Below are positions 1 through 9,487 of a stretch of DNA of 64,000 bases, one piece after another. Numbering within the stretch: the first letter of the stretch is position 1; each line of letters starts with the position of its first letter. The notes under the pieces are model-generated. The model did not search any database. It was not told the origin of the DNA and saw only the letters and a program-made list of their open reading frames with translations. This DNA is from Thermasporomyces sp036564245 (lineage in GTDB: Bacteria; Actinomycetota; Actinomycetes; Propionibacteriales; Actinopolymorphaceae): assembly GCA_036564245.1 (NCBI GenBank), contig DATCKU010000043.1:120266-184265 (forward strand), given 5' to 3'. The translations under genes were made by a program, and so were the position numbers.

Positions 1-2
1 AG

Positions 3-527
3 AACATCGACGATGCCGACCACCTCGAAGAGCTGCTCACCGGAATCGGTGAGCTCGCATGGTGCTGGTCCTGCCGAATCGTCATGACCACGCATCCCCG
101 GTTGCGCAAGCGTCTTGCGGCGCGAGAGTCCGAGCTCACGCAGGCGTTCGAGCTCTACGAGCCGTTCGGCTACTTCGCCTACAACAAGCTGCAGCGCCAC
201 GCGCGATGCGTACTCTCCGACAGCGGCACGATCAGCGAGGAGGCGGCCATCTCCGGCTTTCCTGCCGTGACGATCCGGGACTCGATGGAGCGACCGGAGG
301 CGCTGGAGGCCGGGAACGTCGTGCTCACCGGGGTCGACGCGGCAAGCATCGTCGCCTCGGCCGAGCTGGTCGAACGCCAGTGGCGCTCGGGTGCCCGACC
401 GACACCACCGCAGGAGTACCGCGTCACGGACTGCTCGCTTCGGGTCAGCCGGCTGATCCGAGGTCTCACCACGGTCCATCCCACCTGGCTCGGGCTGAGG
501 GCGAGGATGCGGCCCGAGCGGGGCTGA
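3..527 (+). CDS. wecB: UDP-N-acetylglucosamine 2-epimerase (non-hydrolysing), C-terminal part
   Basis: The gene is cut by the left window edge; the frame is open from base 3, upstream of the first visible ATG (84). About 174 residues remain of the roughly 370 usual for the family. The visible sequence holds the conserved C-terminal nucleotide-binding segment: SDSGTISEEAA followed by GFPAVTIRDSMERPEALEAG, which matches the donor-binding region of WecB/CapG-type epimerases. Known members interconvert UDP-GlcNAc and UDP-ManNAc in the cytosol to supply surface polysaccharide synthesis. The stop lies 2 bp before the next glycosyltransferase start, so the two are probably co-transcribed. The exact substrate (GlcNAc or an amino-deoxy derivative) cannot be read from this fragment. 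Confidence 0.85.
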   Translation, partial: NIDDADHLEELLTGIGELAWCWSCRIVMTTHPRLRKRLAARESELTQAFELYEPFGYFAYNKLQRHARCVLSDSGTISEEAAISGFPAVTIRDSMERPEALEAGNVVLTGVDAASIVASAELVERQWRSGARPTPPQEYRVTDCSLRVSRLIRGLTTVHPTWLGLRARMRPERG

Positions 528-529
528 CG

Positions 530-1723
530 ATGCGGGTCGTCCTCATCCACCGCTACTTCTGGCCGGACACACCGACATACGCCCACATCCTCAAAGCCAT
601 CTCGCTCGCGCTCGGAAAGGCTGGCCACGAGGTGACCGTGCTCACCTGCCAGCCGTCGTACTCGCCCACGGCGAGTCGCGCGCCGACGCGCGAGCGGTTG
701 TCCGATCGGGTGGAGGTCCGGCGCTGGCCGGTACTGCCGGACCGGCGCTTTCGCGTTCTCAAACTCGTCAATCTCGTGTGGTTCTGCGCGCGGCTGCTCC
801 TCGAAGGCGCCCGGCTCGGGAAGGTCGATGTCGTGATGGCGGCGTCGACTCCGCCGATCGGGGTGGCCCGGGTCGCCTCCTGGCTCGCCCGCTGGTGCGG
901 CGCTCGATTCGTCTACCACCAGCAGGACATCTATCCGGACGTGCTCGTCGCGTCCGGCATGCTTCGGCCCGGTGGGTTTGCCGCCCTGCTGCGACGACTC
1001 GATACGCGTACGGAAAAGCGCGCGGAGCGAGTCGTGGTGCTCTCGCGCGACATGGCGGAGACGGTGCAGGCCCGCGGCATCGAGCCGAGCCGGATCGTCG
1101 TGCTCAACAACTTCGATCCCTGGCCGCACACGACCGACGACGTGCCACCCGTCCCACCGACACCGCTGCATGTCGTATTCGCCGGCAACCTCGGGTGGTT
1201 CCAGGGCCTGGAGAACTTGCTCCAGGCGATCACGCAGCTGCGAGACGATCACCGGATCGCGTTCCACTTCTTCGGCGACGGACCGTTGCGCGTGCGGATC
1301 GAGGGCGCGACCCAGTCGCACGGGCTCGCGAACGTCACACTGCACGGGCACTGTCCGCCGGAGCAGGTGGCGACGTTCCTGCGGACGAAGGCCCATCTCG
1401 GAGTCGTCTCGCTCATGCCCGGCGTGATTCGTACCGCCTATCCGAGCAAGACGCTCTCCTATCTGCGGCAGGGCTGCCCCGTGCTCGCCTTGGTCGAGAA
1501 GGACAGCGAGCTCGCCGAGACGATCCTCGCAGCCGGCGCCGGCATGCAGGTCGACCCGACCGATGCCAATCATTGTGCCGCGACCCTCGAGATACTCGCC
1601 AGCCGACCAGAGGAGCTCACGTCCGCGCGCGCTCGCGCAGGCGATCTCTATCGGGAGCGGTTCGCGGCGGAGTGCCAGCTCGGCCGGTGGGTGCAGCTTT
1701 TCGAGCAGCTCGGAACGGCTTGA
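530..1723 (+). CDS. GT4-family glycosyltransferase, WbuB-like
   Basis: This 397-residue protein has two Rossmann-like halves typical of GT-B enzymes. The N-terminal acceptor domain begins MRVVLIHRYFWPD, the usual opening of WbuB/WcaI-type transferases, and carries HQQDIYPD near residue 130. The C-terminal donor domain includes VFAGNLGWFQGLENLL and a conserved PSKTLSYLRQGCPVLAL block. An upstream extension to base 59 is open, but the ATG at 530 gives a canonical N-terminus and sits 2 bp after the epimerase stop. It probably adds an aminosugar to a lipid-linked oligosaccharide at the inner membrane. The adjacent epimerase fits a donor such as UDP-L-FucNAc or UDP-ManNAc, which is inference. Confidence 0.85.
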   Translation: MRVVLIHRYFWPDTPTYAHILKAISLALGKAGHEVTVLTCQPSYSPTASRAPTRERLSDRVEVRRWPVLPDRRFRVLKLVNLVWFCARLLLEGARLGKVDVVMAASTPPIGVARVASWLARWCGARFVYHQQDIYPDVLVASGMLRPGGFAALLRRLDTRTEKRAERVVVLSRDMAETVQARGIEPSRIVVLNNFDPWPHTTDDVPPVPPTPLHVVFAGNLGWFQGLENLLQAITQLRDDHRIAFHFFGDGPLRVRIEGATQSHGLANVTLHGHCPPEQVATFLRTKAHLGVVSLMPGVIRTAYPSKTLSYLRQGCPVLALVEKDSELAETILAAGAGMQVDPTDANHCAATLEILASRPEELTSARARAGDLYRERFAAECQLGRWVQLFEQLGTA

Positions 1724-1736
1724 GGCTGGCTGACCA

Positions 1737-2993
1737 GTGAGGACACGCGTGGAGCCGGGCTGGCGGTCCGGGACGGGTACTGTTCCCGACGGGACCACCT
1801 GTCGTGACCGCAAGACGCAGTCAGGTCTTCCGTTGGCAGCGTTGGCGCTCGCCGTCGTCTCCGCGACGAGCGTCTTCGACTCCGGGCTCTCGCTCGTGAC
1901 CGGCGCAGTCGTGGGGTCGGTAATCCTGGCCACGCGCCTTGCGACGATGACCGTGGGAGCGTTGGAGATCTTCGCGATCGCACTCACGGTGCTCTACGCC
2001 ATGTCGTTGCTGTGGGCGATCGACTTCGAGCGGTCGCGCCACATCGTGGCGTACCAGGTGGGACTGCTGCTCATGTTCCTCGCCGTCCGAGCCGTGGCCA
2101 CGAGCCGTCGTGAGATCGTGCTCATAGCGTGCGGATACGTTCTCGGCTGCGTCTGCGCTGTCATCCTGCTGATCCGACAGAACCCAGGTGTTGCGACTGG
2201 GTTGGAGCGGTCGCGGCTCCGTTACGGAATCGACGGGCTCAACGTCAACTACCTGGGGTACGCCCTTGCAACCGGGCTCGTGGCGGCTGTCGTCGCAGTC
2301 TGTCTTGCCAGACGCCGGACCCGGATGGCGATGGCCGTGCTCATCCCGGCAGCCGGCATGGTGTTCGGCATCGTGCAGACGGGGAGCCGTGGCGCGCTCG
2401 CAGCCGCGTTGTTGGTGGTCATCTGGTCCGTCGTGCACCGACATGTCGGCCGATTCGGCGTGGAGGTCATGGCAGCCGCCGTCGGTGTCCTGAGCCTGAT
2501 GCTCGCAAGCGGCCTGCTCGACGATTGGCTACGGGTCGTCGACTCCCTCTCGTGGCGGTCCACCGGTGACTTGGCCAACAGACTGTATGTCTGGCCGCTT
2601 GCTCGCACAGTCTTCGCTGATCATTGGGTGACCGGGATCGGTGCCGGTGGCCTGCGGTCGATGGGCCTGGGAATCGGGGCGCACAACGCCATTCTGGAGC
2701 TGGGATGCGGGCTCGGAGTCCTTGGCGTCGTCCTCTTCGTTGGCTGGCTCGTGTCCGGTCTGCTCGGCTCGACACGGAACGCGGCGTACAGGACCTTGCT
2801 CGTCGGTGGCGCCTTGGCGTGCTGGGCGCCGATGCTCATGTCCGGCCACTGGGAGCTGGCGCCGCCGTTGTGGATCCTTCTGGGACTGCTCTCTCGGCTT
2901 CACGTCGTGCCGAATCGCTCAGCGGACGGCAAAACGCCAGCGATGGTACGGCGGTACCCGTGCAGCGCTGACGGGAGAACAGTCGCGGAGTAG
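1737..2993 (+). CDS. O-antigen ligase/polymerase-like membrane protein
   Basis: The 418-residue protein is strongly hydrophobic, with about ten predicted membrane helices. A periplasmic-type loop contains NRLYVWPLARTVFADHWVTGIGAGG followed by GAHNAILE, the pattern seen in WaaL/Wzy-family proteins (Wzy_C), where a large loop carries catalytic Arg and His residues. The role would be polymerising or ligating lipid-linked repeat units outside the membrane. The GTG start at 1737 follows the glycosyltransferase by 13 bp; the first 30 residues are hydrophilic and the true start may be further in. The last 31 codons run antisense into the flippase on the other strand (94 bp overlap) and encode a hydrophilic tail. 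Confidence 0.8.
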   Translation: MRTRVEPGWRSGTGTVPDGTTCRDRKTQSGLPLAALALAVVSATSVFDSGLSLVTGAVVGSVILATRLATMTVGALEIFAIALTVLYAMSLLWAIDFERSRHIVAYQVGLLLMFLAVRAVATSRREIVLIACGYVLGCVCAVILLIRQNPGVATGLERSRLRYGIDGLNVNYLGYALATGLVAAVVAVCLARRRTRMAMAVLIPAAGMVFGIVQTGSRGALAAALLVVIWSVVHRHVGRFGVEVMAAAVGVLSLMLASGLLDDWLRVVDSLSWRSTGDLANRLYVWPLARTVFADHWVTGIGAGGLRSMGLGIGAHNAILELGCGLGVLGVVLFVGWLVSGLLGSTRNAAYRTLLVGGALACWAPMLMSGHWELAPPLWILLGLLSRLHVVPNRSADGKTPAMVRRYPCSADGRTVAE

Positions 2994-4291
2994 AGCACCG
3001 TCGCGACGTACGGGATGGCGATGTAGCCCAGGTGGACTGCGGCCAGCCACTTGAGCGGGATGGAGAGGATGAGGTAGAGCGACCAGCCGACCAGCTGCGG
3101 TACGAGGACGCCACCGGCGTTCTGGACCATGAACCGCGGCGAGATCGACGCGAGGAGGAGCCACCACGCGGCGAGACCTGCCAAGAGCCACTGGCTGATG
3201 GACAGAGGTTGGTTCAACCACTCGAGGATCACATTGCACCCCACCAGCAGGGCGGCGGAGCACATCACGACGAGCCCGACCGAGAGCAAGGTCATTCGAC
3301 GAGTGGCTCGTCGGATCCAGCTCACGTTCCCCTGGACGAGGGCGTCGCCACTCGCCGGCCAGGCTGGAACATTGGTCAAGGCGATCAGGCTGCCCACGTG
3401 GGCGAACAGCTTCACGGCGACGGCATAGACGGCAACCGTCCGCAGGTCGCTTGCGTGGGAGACGATCAGCGTGTCGGCATTCGTGGCCACTGTCATCACG
3501 ATCGTCAGGGCGAGGAAGAGCCCGCCGAGGTGCAGCAGCTCGCGGATGGCTCGTCGGCCTACGGTGCCGCGCCATGGGGCGAGCTCGGGCATCCGCCAGA
3601 CGTACATCCACACGCTGTTCGCGAGGTTCCCCAGCACCGGACCGGCGACCGCCGTTGCGATCATGACAACCGGCGGAAGGCCGGCGTGGATCACGACGAG
3701 CACCAGGGGGAGCGAGGAGACGGTGCCGGCCATGAGCCACATGTTCGACTGCGCTACCTGCTGGTACGCGTACTGGACTCTTCTCACGAGCGACAGCGGA
3801 ATGTTGGCGAAGAACACCGTGAGGCAGACGAGGGCGACGGCAGTCGCATCGGAGGCTGCCACTGACCCGTCCGCACTGAGCAGCGACGACCAGGGAACGT
3901 TTCTCCCCAACGTCAGCAGAAGTGTGCAGCAGCAGACTGCCACGGTGGTGAGAACGATGTAGGCGCTCCCGATGTAGCGCCGTGCGTTCTGCAGATCGCC
4001 CGTGGAGTAGCAGTGGGCGAGCTTGGTCATGAGGCCGTGACCGAGACCGAGATCGGCGAAACCAGCCATCCCGGTGACCGCCGTGACGGCCATCCAGAGC
4101 CCGTAAAGGTTCTCTCCCAGGTACGTCAGGGAGATCGGAATGAGGGCAAGCGGGACCACGGTGCCGATGCCGCTCGAGACGACGGTCATGGTGACGCCAG
4201 CGACGAGACGTTTGCTGCGAGGCGACAGCGAGCGTGAGCCAGACTCCGTGCTCGCGTGCTCGCGAGGGAACTGATTCGGCTGGGTCGACAC
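2900..4291 (-). CDS. Wzx-type polysaccharide flippase (MOP superfamily)
   Basis: About 463 residues with 12-14 predicted membrane helices. The N-terminal VVSSGIGTVVPLALIPISLTYLG and GFADLGLGHGLMTKLA are typical of the polysaccharide biosynthesis (MATE/Wzx-like) family. Such proteins move undecaprenyl-linked repeat units across the cytoplasmic membrane. The open frame extends to 4405, but I chose the GTG at 4291 because the residues before it are charged and unlike a membrane-protein N-terminus; no strong ribosome binding site decides this. It is the only leftward gene in this part of the cluster, and its 3' end overlaps the O-antigen ligase-like gene. Confidence 0.85.
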   Translation of the reverse strand: MSTQPNQFPREHASTESGSRSLSPRSKRLVAGVTMTVVSSGIGTVVPLALIPISLTYLGENLYGLWMAVTAVTGMAGFADLGLGHGLMTKLAHCYSTGDLQNARRYIGSAYIVLTTVAVCCCTLLLTLGRNVPWSSLLSADGSVAASDATAVALVCLTVFFANIPLSLVRRVQYAYQQVAQSNMWLMAGTVSSLPLVLVVIHAGLPPVVMIATAVAGPVLGNLANSVWMYVWRMPELAPWRGTVGRRAIRELLHLGGLFLALTIVMTVATNADTLIVSHASDLRTVAVYAVAVKLFAHVGSLIALTNVPAWPASGDALVQGNVSWIRRATRRMTLLSVGLVVMCSAALLVGCNVILEWLNQPLSISQWLLAGLAAWWLLLASISPRFMVQNAGGVLVPQLVGWSLYLILSIPLKWLAAVHLGYIAIPYVATVLYSATVLPSALHGYRRTIAGVLPSAERFGTT

Positions 4292-4506
4292 GCTCAGCCG
4301 TGACCTGATCAGGTGAATTCGACCCTCCGACTCGCTGAGCTCGGCTCCGTCGTTCCTGCGTGTGGGCAGCCGTCGGCAGACACATTCCCCATGTCGCCGC
4401 GACATATGCCAACGACGTGAGGTTGTGGAGGTTTTGGGCTACATGCGCTGGAGATAGTGAGGGACAAGATGGAGGCCGCCGGCACAGAACACGATGGTGA
4501 TCGTCC

Positions 4507-5781
4507 TTGACTGACGTAGAGGAGATGCGTGCGCCGTCGGGGCTGCGTGGCAAGGTCGACGACCTGCGCGTCGTGCTGCTGGGGTTCACGGTCACCGACC
4601 GCCACATGCGTGCCCTGGGAACCGCTGTGGCCGTGCGGAGTGCACAGACCCGCAACTTTGCATGGAGCCTGGTGGCGGCGTTGCAAAGCGCCGGCTGCGA
4701 GGTGGCTCTGCTGTCCGCGTTACCGGTCCACACGTTCCCTGCCCACCGGGTGCTCTTCGCGCGCGGTGGACGGTTTCGAACCGGTGGGGTGGAGGGTCGC
4801 CTGCTGGCCTTCGTGAACCTGCACGTCGTGAAGCACCTGAGCCGGCTTCTCAGCTGCTTGTGGTCCGGCCTGCCCTTCGTGCGTGCTCACCGTGCGGACC
4901 TCGTGATCGTCCACGGAGTCCATTCGGCGTTCCTGTTGTTCGGACGCGTCGTTCGACGGTGGCTCGGGCTGCCGCTGGTCGTCATCCTCACCGACCCACC
5001 CGGTGTCGTCCTTCCGACAGATGGTCATGTCATTCGCGCATTGCGGCGCCTGGACAGCTGGCTCGTCGCGCGGGCGCTTCGGCGCTGTGACGGTGTGATC
5101 TGCTTGACCGAAGAGCTCGGGCGACGGTTCGCGCCGAGCCGGCAACGCCTGGTGCTCGAAGGGATCCTCCATCCCCGTCTGCAGGATTGGCGACCGGTGC
5201 CGGTCGACCAGACGGACGAGCGGGTTTTCACCGTCGCCTATGCCGGAGCCCTGAAGGAGGAGTACGGCGTGGGGCGTCTCGTGGACGCAGTGATCGGACT
5301 TTCCGACGAGTTCGCCCTCGACATCTACGGAACGGGTCCTTTGGAGGCGTGGGTGAGACGGCGCGCCGACGAGTGTCCGCGCATCCGGTACCACGGCGGC
5401 GTCGCACATCAGGAACTGCCCAAGCTGTTGCAACGCGCCGACGTCCTCGTCAACCCTCGACCAGCAGATCGTGACTTCGTGAAGTACTCTTTTCCCTCCA
5501 AACTGATCGAGTACATGGGGGTCGGTCGCCCAGTCCTCACCACTCGGCTCCCGGGAATACCGAGTGAGTACAGTGACAAGCTCCTGTTCGCTGAAGACGA
5601 CTCGGTCGAGGGACTGGCCAGAGCGTTACGGGCGGCCGCGGAATCTCCGCTGGAGTGGCGGCACGAGATGGCAACTGCTGCACGGCAGTTCGTCGTCGAG
5701 GAGCGCAACGTGCACGCACAGGGCGCTCGGATTCGGGCCTTCTGCGAGCAGGTGGTGCAGTCTGCAGGCAACCGTCGGTAG
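4507..5781 (+). CDS. GT4-family glycosyltransferase
   Basis: The protein has 424 residues with GT-B architecture. The N-terminal half has FAWSLVAALQSAGCEVALLS, typical of an acceptor domain with a nearby membrane-associated patch. The donor domain has VAYAGALKEEYGVGRLVDAV, DIYGTGPLEAWV, and FPSKLIEYMGVGRPVLTT near residue 330. The start is TTG at 4507 or ATG at 4525. It lies divergent from the flippase with a roughly 215-bp gap, so it probably begins its own transcription unit. It likely extends a lipid-linked oligosaccharide with an unknown sugar. Confidence 0.85.
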   Translation: MTDVEEMRAPSGLRGKVDDLRVVLLGFTVTDRHMRALGTAVAVRSAQTRNFAWSLVAALQSAGCEVALLSALPVHTFPAHRVLFARGGRFRTGGVEGRLLAFVNLHVVKHLSRLLSCLWSGLPFVRAHRADLVIVHGVHSAFLLFGRVVRRWLGLPLVVILTDPPGVVLPTDGHVIRALRRLDSWLVARALRRCDGVICLTEELGRRFAPSRQRLVLEGILHPRLQDWRPVPVDQTDERVFTVAYAGALKEEYGVGRLVDAVIGLSDEFALDIYGTGPLEAWVRRRADECPRIRYHGGVAHQELPKLLQRADVLVNPRPADRDFVKYSFPSKLIEYMGVGRPVLTTRLPGIPSEYSDKLLFAEDDSVEGLARALRAAAESPLEWRHEMATAARQFVVEERNVHAQGARIRAFCEQVVQSAGNRR

Positions 5782-5923
5782 AACCCTTTCCTCTTCGTCT
5801 GCACAGCCTTTCGAGCAGTGAGGCTTCGTCACCGATCAGGGCAAAGCGTTTGTCTCGTGCGCGGCATGGGGAGGTCACTCGGTACAGCGAAACTGGACCG
5901 TACGCGAAACGGGGGCCCGCAGG

Positions 5924-6862
5924 ATGGCAGTGATACCGGCCGGGCGAACGCTGCGCGTCGACGCTGGACCACGACACGTCGTCATCATCGGGGCTGCGCG
6001 GTCTGGGACCAGGGTGCTTCGAGACACGCTGGCTCGCGCCACAGGCATGGGGCAGGTGCCGTACGACATCGGATTCGTGTGGCGGTACGGCAACGAGCAG
6101 GCACCCGACGACGTTCTCGTACCCTCTGCCATCGGTGCCCGCTCCCGCCGCTTCATCCGAAAGTTCATCGACCGCTACGCTGCCGGCTCCCCGTCAGGCG
6201 TGATCGAGAAGACGGTCGGCAACTGCTTTCGCGTGCCGGCAGTGGTGTCGGTGATTCCCGATGCGTACGTCATCCACATCGTGCGTGACGGCGTCGACAC
6301 CATCGAATCCGCCCGTCGCCAGTGGACCGCCCCGCTCGATCTGCGGTACGCGATGGGAAAGCTTCCGCACGTCCCGCTGCGGTTGGCGTTTCGCTGTGGT
6401 GCCAACTACCTCGCGTCGTTCGCCTACCGATGGGGTCCCGGCGATGGTCGGCAACGGTCGTGGGGACCCCGGTATCCGGGGATCGACGCCGATCTCGCGC
6501 GTCACGACCTGCTTGTCGTCTGTGCGCGTCAGTGGCGAGAGTCGGTCCGTCACGCCAGTCGGGACCTGGCACGGATTGCCCGCCCGGTGGTGCAGGTGCG
6601 GTACGAGGACCTGGTCAACGACCCAGAGACCGAGCTGCGTCGGCTTGTCGACTTCCTTGCGCTGCCGTACTCCAGGGAGCAAGTTCGCCGCGCCGCGATG
6701 CGACTGGTGAGCGTACGGCAGGGCGTCGGGCGCAGGTCGCTCAGTCGGTCCGAGCTGGCCGTGGTGGAAGCCGAGGCCGGAAGCCTGCTGAGCGAACTCG
6801 GGTACGAGCCAGCCCTGGTGGGCGAGCCACAAGTCCTTTCTCCGGCTGATCGATCGAGGTGA
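5924..6862 (+). CDS. PAPS-dependent sulfotransferase
   Basis: A 312-residue cytosolic protein. Residues 20-30 hold the 5'-phosphosulfate-binding loop (IGAARSGTR), and residues about 118-130 hold the 3'-phosphate-binding segment (HIVRDGVDTIESARR). Both are hallmarks of the Sulfotransfer family, which transfers sulfate from PAPS to hydroxyl groups. VRYEDLVNDPETELRRLVDFL near residue 225 is also typical. It lies inside a polysaccharide cluster and its TGA overlaps the GTG start of the next glycosyltransferase by 3 bases. This suggests that the sugar repeat unit or a lipid carrier intermediate is sulfated, although other acceptors are possible. Confidence 0.87.
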   Translation: MAVIPAGRTLRVDAGPRHVVIIGAARSGTRVLRDTLARATGMGQVPYDIGFVWRYGNEQAPDDVLVPSAIGARSRRFIRKFIDRYAAGSPSGVIEKTVGNCFRVPAVVSVIPDAYVIHIVRDGVDTIESARRQWTAPLDLRYAMGKLPHVPLRLAFRCGANYLASFAYRWGPGDGRQRSWGPRYPGIDADLARHDLLVVCARQWRESVRHASRDLARIARPVVQVRYEDLVNDPETELRRLVDFLALPYSREQVRRAAMRLVSVRQGVGRRSLSRSELAVVEAEAGSLLSELGYEPALVGEPQVLSPADRSR

Positions 6863-8043
6863 GCATGAGCCCGCCGAGCCACGTCTGCATCTTCACCAGC
6901 GCGCACCCGGTGGACGACGTCCGAGTGAACAGCAAGTTCGCCGCCTCATTTCTCGAGCATGGATTCCGAGTCTCGTGGGTGGGGCCGGAGAAGGCGAACT
7001 TCACCGAGAACACACGGCCGGACCCGCGCATCGACTACCACCTTGTGGCGACACCCCGAAACCGAGTCGAACGGCTGCGCGTGCCGGCGTGGATCGCGCA
7101 CAAGGCCAAGGACGTCGCGCCGGTCACCTGGTGGTACGCGCCTGATCCCGACTCCGCCGCGGCAGCCGTTCGGGTTGCCCGCCGCCATGGCGGCCGGGTG
7201 CTCTTCGACATCCACGAGGTCTTCCACGAGGCGTACCTCGACCGGTGGCTCGGCGGTCGGCGGTTGCCGGCAGTTCGCGAGCTGGTACGTCGACGAATCT
7301 CCTGGGTGTGCCGGCACGCCGACCTGGTGGTCGGGATGGACGAGTCCGTGCTCCGGCCCTACGTGTCGCCGAGCGACCGCACGGTCGTGGTACGCAGCTG
7401 CGCGCCGCGCTGGTTCGCCCGTGACGAGCTCACGTCCGAACGCCGATCCGGCGTGGGACGCACCCGCGACCAGATGACGGTCATGCACGGCAAGATCGTC
7501 CCGACGAACGGCACGACGGTCGTCGTCGAGGCGCTCGCGAAGGCACTCTGCGAGACCGACCGGATCGCCATGGTCATGACGGATCCACCGGATGCCGATC
7601 CGGAGTTCCTCCAGACGATTCGACAGCGTATTGCCGACCTGGGTATCGCACGCGCGGTGACGGTCCATCCCCGGGTGCCGCACGACGAGATGCCCGGTCT
7701 CCTCGCAGGCTGCGACGTCGGAATGATCGCGTACGGTCCCGGTCTCGGTGGGTACAGCCTGCCGAACCGGTTCTTCGAGTACATGGCCGCAGGGCTTGCG
7801 GTGTTGGCTCCGTCGTACTCCCCTGAGATCAGGACGATCCTCGAGCAGGAACGGATCGGCGTGACCGCCGACTTCTCCGATCCGGCGGACGTGGCTCGTG
7901 CGCTCGTGTGGTTGCGCGAGCATCCGTCCGAGCGGCGCGCCATGGGCCAGCGCGCCAGGGAGGCGTTCCTGCGCCGGCACAACTGGGACTCGGAGTTCGA
8001 GCGCCTGCTCGCCTCGATGGAGCGTGTAACGCCGCATGCGTGA
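6859..8043 (+). CDS. GT4-family glycosyltransferase
   Basis: A 394-residue GT-B-type protein. The N-terminus reads HVCIFTSAHPVDDVRVNSKFAAS, as in WfgS/WfeV-like transferases that begin with a short 'HxxxDxRI' segment. The C-terminal domain has the donor-binding region VGMIAYGPGLGGYSLPNRFFEYMAAGLAVLAP near residue 300. The start is GTG at 6859, overlapping the upstream sulfotransferase stop; an ATG two codons later (6865) is equally possible. The 3' end overlaps the downstream membrane protein by 8 bp. These overlaps imply coupled translation of sulfotransferase, glycosyltransferase and polymerase. Donor sugar unknown. Confidence 0.85.
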   Translation: MSMSPPSHVCIFTSAHPVDDVRVNSKFAASFLEHGFRVSWVGPEKANFTENTRPDPRIDYHLVATPRNRVERLRVPAWIAHKAKDVAPVTWWYAPDPDSAAAAVRVARRHGGRVLFDIHEVFHEAYLDRWLGGRRLPAVRELVRRRISWVCRHADLVVGMDESVLRPYVSPSDRTVVVRSCAPRWFARDELTSERRSGVGRTRDQMTVMHGKIVPTNGTTVVVEALAKALCETDRIAMVMTDPPDADPEFLQTIRQRIADLGIARAVTVHPRVPHDEMPGLLAGCDVGMIAYGPGLGGYSLPNRFFEYMAAGLAVLAPSYSPEIRTILEQERIGVTADFSDPADVARALVWLREHPSERRAMGQRAREAFLRRHNWDSEFERLLASMERVTPHA

Positions 8044-9487
8044 GCGGTCGTCGTTGCAGACGCTCGTTCTGCTTGTCTCGTTCGCCACGTACGTGACGGT
8101 GCTGCATGTGGCGTACCGGGACTTCATCGCACCGCAGTTCGGCTACCTCGCCTTCACGTACCGCAGCCCGCACTGGGCCAGCTACCTGCTCGTCGTCCTG
8201 CTCGCCACGACGTTGGTGCTCCTCATGCCACGGCGGCTGGACCGGCCATCGTCGGTCGTGCTGTGGCTGCACTTCGCGCTGGCCACGGCTCCCAGCATGC
8301 TCGTGCCGCAGTACGAAGCAGCCATCTCCGCTTCACGGGCCCTCGGATTCGCACTCTTCGTGGGGGTTGCGTGGCTCGCCGTGGTGCTCTTGACTGCCGA
8401 GCGGGTCCGGCCGACATTCAGGCTGAGTGTCCGCTTGCCGTGCTCGCGTGGGATCTGGCCGCTGCTCGCCGTCGCCGCTGGGCTCTTCCTCAGCTACCTG
8501 ATCGTGGGGCTTCGGTTGTCGCCGCGGTTCGTGGGTCTGGGCGACGTCGTCGATCTGCGGCTCAGCTACCGGCACGTGCTGACGACCGCGTCTCCGCTCG
8601 TACCGTACGCACTCATCCTCACGACCAACGTGATCAACCCGGCGCTCATGGTCTTCGGGCTGACGGCCCGTCGCTGGTGGCCGATGCTGGCGGGCGCGGC
8701 CGGGCAGCTCGTCATCTTCTCGGTGACCGGTTACAAGAAGGCGTTGCTCTCGATCCCGATCGTGGTTGTCGTGACCTGGTTGTGGCGTCGCGGTCGGGTG
8801 GGTTCGGGAGCGATCCTGGGTGGGTTCGCGGTGGCGATGGTGCTGTCGTCGCTCGCTCTCTGGCTTTTCGAGATCAGGCGACCCGCGCTCCTGCTCCTCA
8901 TGCGGATGCTGGCCGTGCCAGGCAACTTGTCCAGTGCCTACGCGTCGATCTTCTGGGACCTGCCAGACCTTCGATGGAGCTATTCCTTTCTCTCGTGGAT
9001 GTTCGACTATCCCTACCCGGAGAACCCCAGCTTCCTGGTGGGATCGATGTTTCGGGGGGACGAACAGATCTCGTCCAACGTCAATCTCTTCGGCGACGGC
9101 TTCATGAACTGGAGCTGGGCTGGTGTCGCGGTCGAGTGCCTGGCGCTCGTCGTCTTGTTGTGGTTCCTCGACAACGCCGGTCGCGGCCTTCCGGCACCGG
9201 TTCCCGCCGCACTCTGCATCGTGCCGACGTTCGCGTTGGCGAACTCCAGCATCTTCACCTCGCTTGTCTCACATGGCTTCCTCGCGTTGGTTGCGTTCCT
9301 GGCCGTGCTCCCCAGGTCGGGCTGGGGAGCTGGTGACGACCCGGCGCCCCATCAGCCACCCGGCGGCATAGCACAGGGCGAGCGAGATGCTGAGGATCCA
9401 GACGGTCGTGAGCGGAGAGGCACCGAGGACTGCGGCACCGGCGACGCTGCCCGACACGAGCGCGAGACGGCTGGCGTCCCACGCTAG
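8036..9487 (+). CDS. Oligosaccharide repeat-unit polymerase-like membrane protein
   Basis: A 483-residue protein with about ten to twelve predicted membrane helices over residues 10-430. SVTGYKKALLSIPIVV, SSNVNLFGDGFMNWSWAGV and LANSSIFTSLVSHG resemble Wzy-type repeat-unit polymerases. It is translationally coupled to the preceding glycosyltransferase. The last roughly 55 residues, after LAVLPRSGWG, switch abruptly to a charged, Gly/Asp/Glu/Arg-rich tail. That tail lies entirely within the 219-bp antisense overlap with the convergent flippase, so it is probably a by-product of stop-codon loss rather than a functional domain. Confidence 0.75.
   Translation: MRERSSLQTLVLLVSFATYVTVLHVAYRDFIAPQFGYLAFTYRSPHWASYLLVVLLATTLVLLMPRRLDRPSSVVLWLHFALATAPSMLVPQYEAAISASRALGFALFVGVAWLAVVLLTAERVRPTFRLSVRLPCSRGIWPLLAVAAGLFLSYLIVGLRLSPRFVGLGDVVDLRLSYRHVLTTASPLVPYALILTTNVINPALMVFGLTARRWWPMLAGAAGQLVIFSVTGYKKALLSIPIVVVVTWLWRRGRVGSGAILGGFAVAMVLSSLALWLFEIRRPALLLLMRMLAVPGNLSSAYASIFWDLPDLRWSYSFLSWMFDYPYPENPSFLVGSMFRGDEQISSNVNLFGDGFMNWSWAGVAVECLALVVLLWFLDNAGRGLPAPVPAALCIVPTFALANSSIFTSLVSHGFLALVAFLAVLPRSGWGAGDDPAPHQPPGGIAQGERDAEDPDGRERRGTEDCGTGDAARHERETAGVPR

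Noticed and set aside
179..1987. 602-codon leftward open frame covering the epimerase end, a glycosyltransferase and the start of the ligase
   Set aside because: It spans three well-supported rightward genes, has Arg/Asp-rich composition without a family pattern, and is an antisense shadow of GC-rich coding sequence.
2919..4733. 604-codon leftward frame overlapping the flippase
   Set aside because: It is the shifted frame of the flippase gene, with low-hydrophobicity Arg/His-rich sequence; the 2900-4291 frame shows membrane helices and family motifs.
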